DNA of 64,000 nt from Chitinophaga nivalis. Lineage in GTDB: Bacteria; Bacteroidota; Bacteroidia; Chitinophagales; Chitinophagaceae. Below the pieces are notes generated by a model, which saw nothing but the letters and a program-made list of their open reading frames with translations, was not told the DNA's origin and searched no databases. Position 1 is the stretch's first letter. Every line of letters begins with the position of its first letter. The position numbers and the translations under genes are program-made. The stretch spans positions 3,888,301 to 3,952,300 of the forward strand of contig NZ_JAPDNR010000001.1 in NCBI RefSeq assembly GCF_025989125.1, read 5' to 3'. Shown here piece after piece: positions 63,240 to 64,000 of this stretch.

Positions 63240-64000
63240 TTATTTGTCTATTTGTTTTTCTAAAAATTCAGGATAGCGGTCACCTACAAGTGTAATTCCA
63301 TTTACCGTTGTATCAATTTTTGCAAGTTCATCGGCTGTTAATACAATATTTGTACTGCCAATGTTTTCCTCTAAACGATGCAATTTTGTAGTCCCTGGTA
63401 TTGGTGCTATCCACGGCTTTTGAGCTAATAGCCAAGCTAATGCTAATTGGCCGGTTGTAATATTTTTTTGTTGAGCAATTTCTGAAAGCGCATCTACTAA
63501 AACTAGGTTGGCTTTTATGTTTTCTTCGCTGAAACGAGGAATAATATTTCTACGGTCGATATCCTCTAGTTTTTTGTTTATTATACCTGTGAGGAAGCCT
63601 TTGCCCAAAGGACTGAACGGAACGAAACCAATTCCCAACTCTTCTAAAGTCGGTATGATTTCATCTTCTGGCTCACGCCAAAACAAAGAGTATTCGCTTT
63701 GTAATGCTGATACAGGTTGAATTGAATGTGCTTTTCGGATAGTTTTAGTACTTGCTTCTGATAAACCGAAATATTTTACTTTGCCCTCTTGTATCAGGTC
63801 TTTCACTGTTCCTGCAACATCTTCTATCGGAACATTAGGGTCAACTCTATGCTGATACAACAAATCGATGTAATCTGTTTTTAATCTTTTTAGAGACGCT
63901 TCGGTTACTGCTCTGATAGTTTCGGGTCTGCTGTCTAAACCTACTGCTGGCCTAGCATCTTTACAACCAAATTTTGTTGCGATTACTACATCTTTTCTAT
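63240..64000 (-). CDS. Aldo/keto reductase, N-terminus beyond window edge
   Basis: The frame is open from the stop at 63240 to the end of the window, so the gene is cut at its 5' end (about 253 codons visible). Reverse translation from the edge gives RKDVVIATKFG, with the catalytic lysine, then LKRLKTDYIDLLYQHRVDP, with the active-site histidine. Further motifs: VKYFGLSEASTKTIRKAH, FVPFSPLGKGFLTG and APIPGTTKLHRLEENIGS (NADPH site). The catalytic Asp and Tyr lie outside. An apparent start at 63863 is only a TTG within the conserved LLYQH. It belongs to the AKR11/12-like group reducing aldehydes or ketones with NADPH, in an operon with the SDR and AraC genes. Confidence 0.92.
   Translation of the reverse strand, partial: RKDVVIATKFGCKDARPAVGLDSRPETIRAVTEASLKRLKTDYIDLLYQHRVDPNVPIEDVAGTVKDLIQEGKVKYFGLSEASTKTIRKAHSIQPVSALQSEYSLFWREPEDEIIPTLEELGIGFVPFSPLGKGFLTGIINKKLEDIDRRNIIPRFSEENIKANLVLVDALSEIAQQKNITTGQLALAWLLAQKPWIAPIPGTTKLHRLEENIGSTNIVLTADELAKIDTTVNGITLVGDRYPEFLEKQIDK

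Overview
The window comes from a Bacteroidota chromosome, most likely Chitinophaga or a close relative (Chitinophagaceae). The grounds are four SusC/SusD outer-membrane pairs, two ECF sigma/FecR anti-sigma switches feeding STN-domain SusC receptors, Bacteroidota-type promoters (TTTG-N19-TAnnTTTG) and GH144-like enzymes of a kind first described in Chitinophaga. No lookups were possible; family names rest on motifs read in the translations.

Layout. (1) 1-12111: the tail of an unknown gene, then one giant gene of about 3990 codons encoding a protein with no signal peptide, two clusters of LysM-like repeats, two Ig-like segments and a long beta-rich core. (2) 12213-24599: a complete polysaccharide utilisation locus: sigma factor, FecR, STN-SusC, SusD, LamG lipoprotein, two tandem GH144-like glucanases and a GH43-F5/8C-FN3 protein; beta-1,2-glucan is the best substrate guess. 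(3) 24999-29480: a second SusC/SusD pair without enzymes, followed by a small reverse-strand gene and a secreted M1-type metallopeptidase (29953-31833). (4) 31914-44212: a DeoR regulator divergent from a long transcription unit of SusC, SusD, GH20 hexosaminidase, GntP permease, RidA-like protein, PfkB sugar kinase and M19 dipeptidase, which looks like an amino-sugar/peptide scavenging unit. (5) 44309-52457 (reverse): sigma factor, FecR, STN-SusC, SusD and a TlpA-like thioredoxin. (6) 52720-61043: YccF membrane protein, a tripartite EmrAB/TolC-like efflux operon with an AraC regulator, a PepSY membrane protein, an NTF2-like protein and a YdeI-like protein. (7) 61190-64000: a tRNA-Lys(UUU) gene with a textbook promoter and terminator, then a visibly A+T-richer reverse operon (aldo/keto reductase cut by the window edge, SDR, AraC regulator) that may be acquired DNA.

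How the genes work together. The two sigma/FecR/STN-SusC sets are cell-surface signalling systems in which substrate binding at the receptor releases the sigma factor. The DeoR unit is governed instead by a cytoplasmic repressor, with operator-like repeats at its divergent promoters. The efflux and PepSY genes each carry a perfect inverted repeat at the predicted transcription start, suggesting dedicated repressors. The least explained items are the giant LysM protein and the DeoR-controlled gene set.
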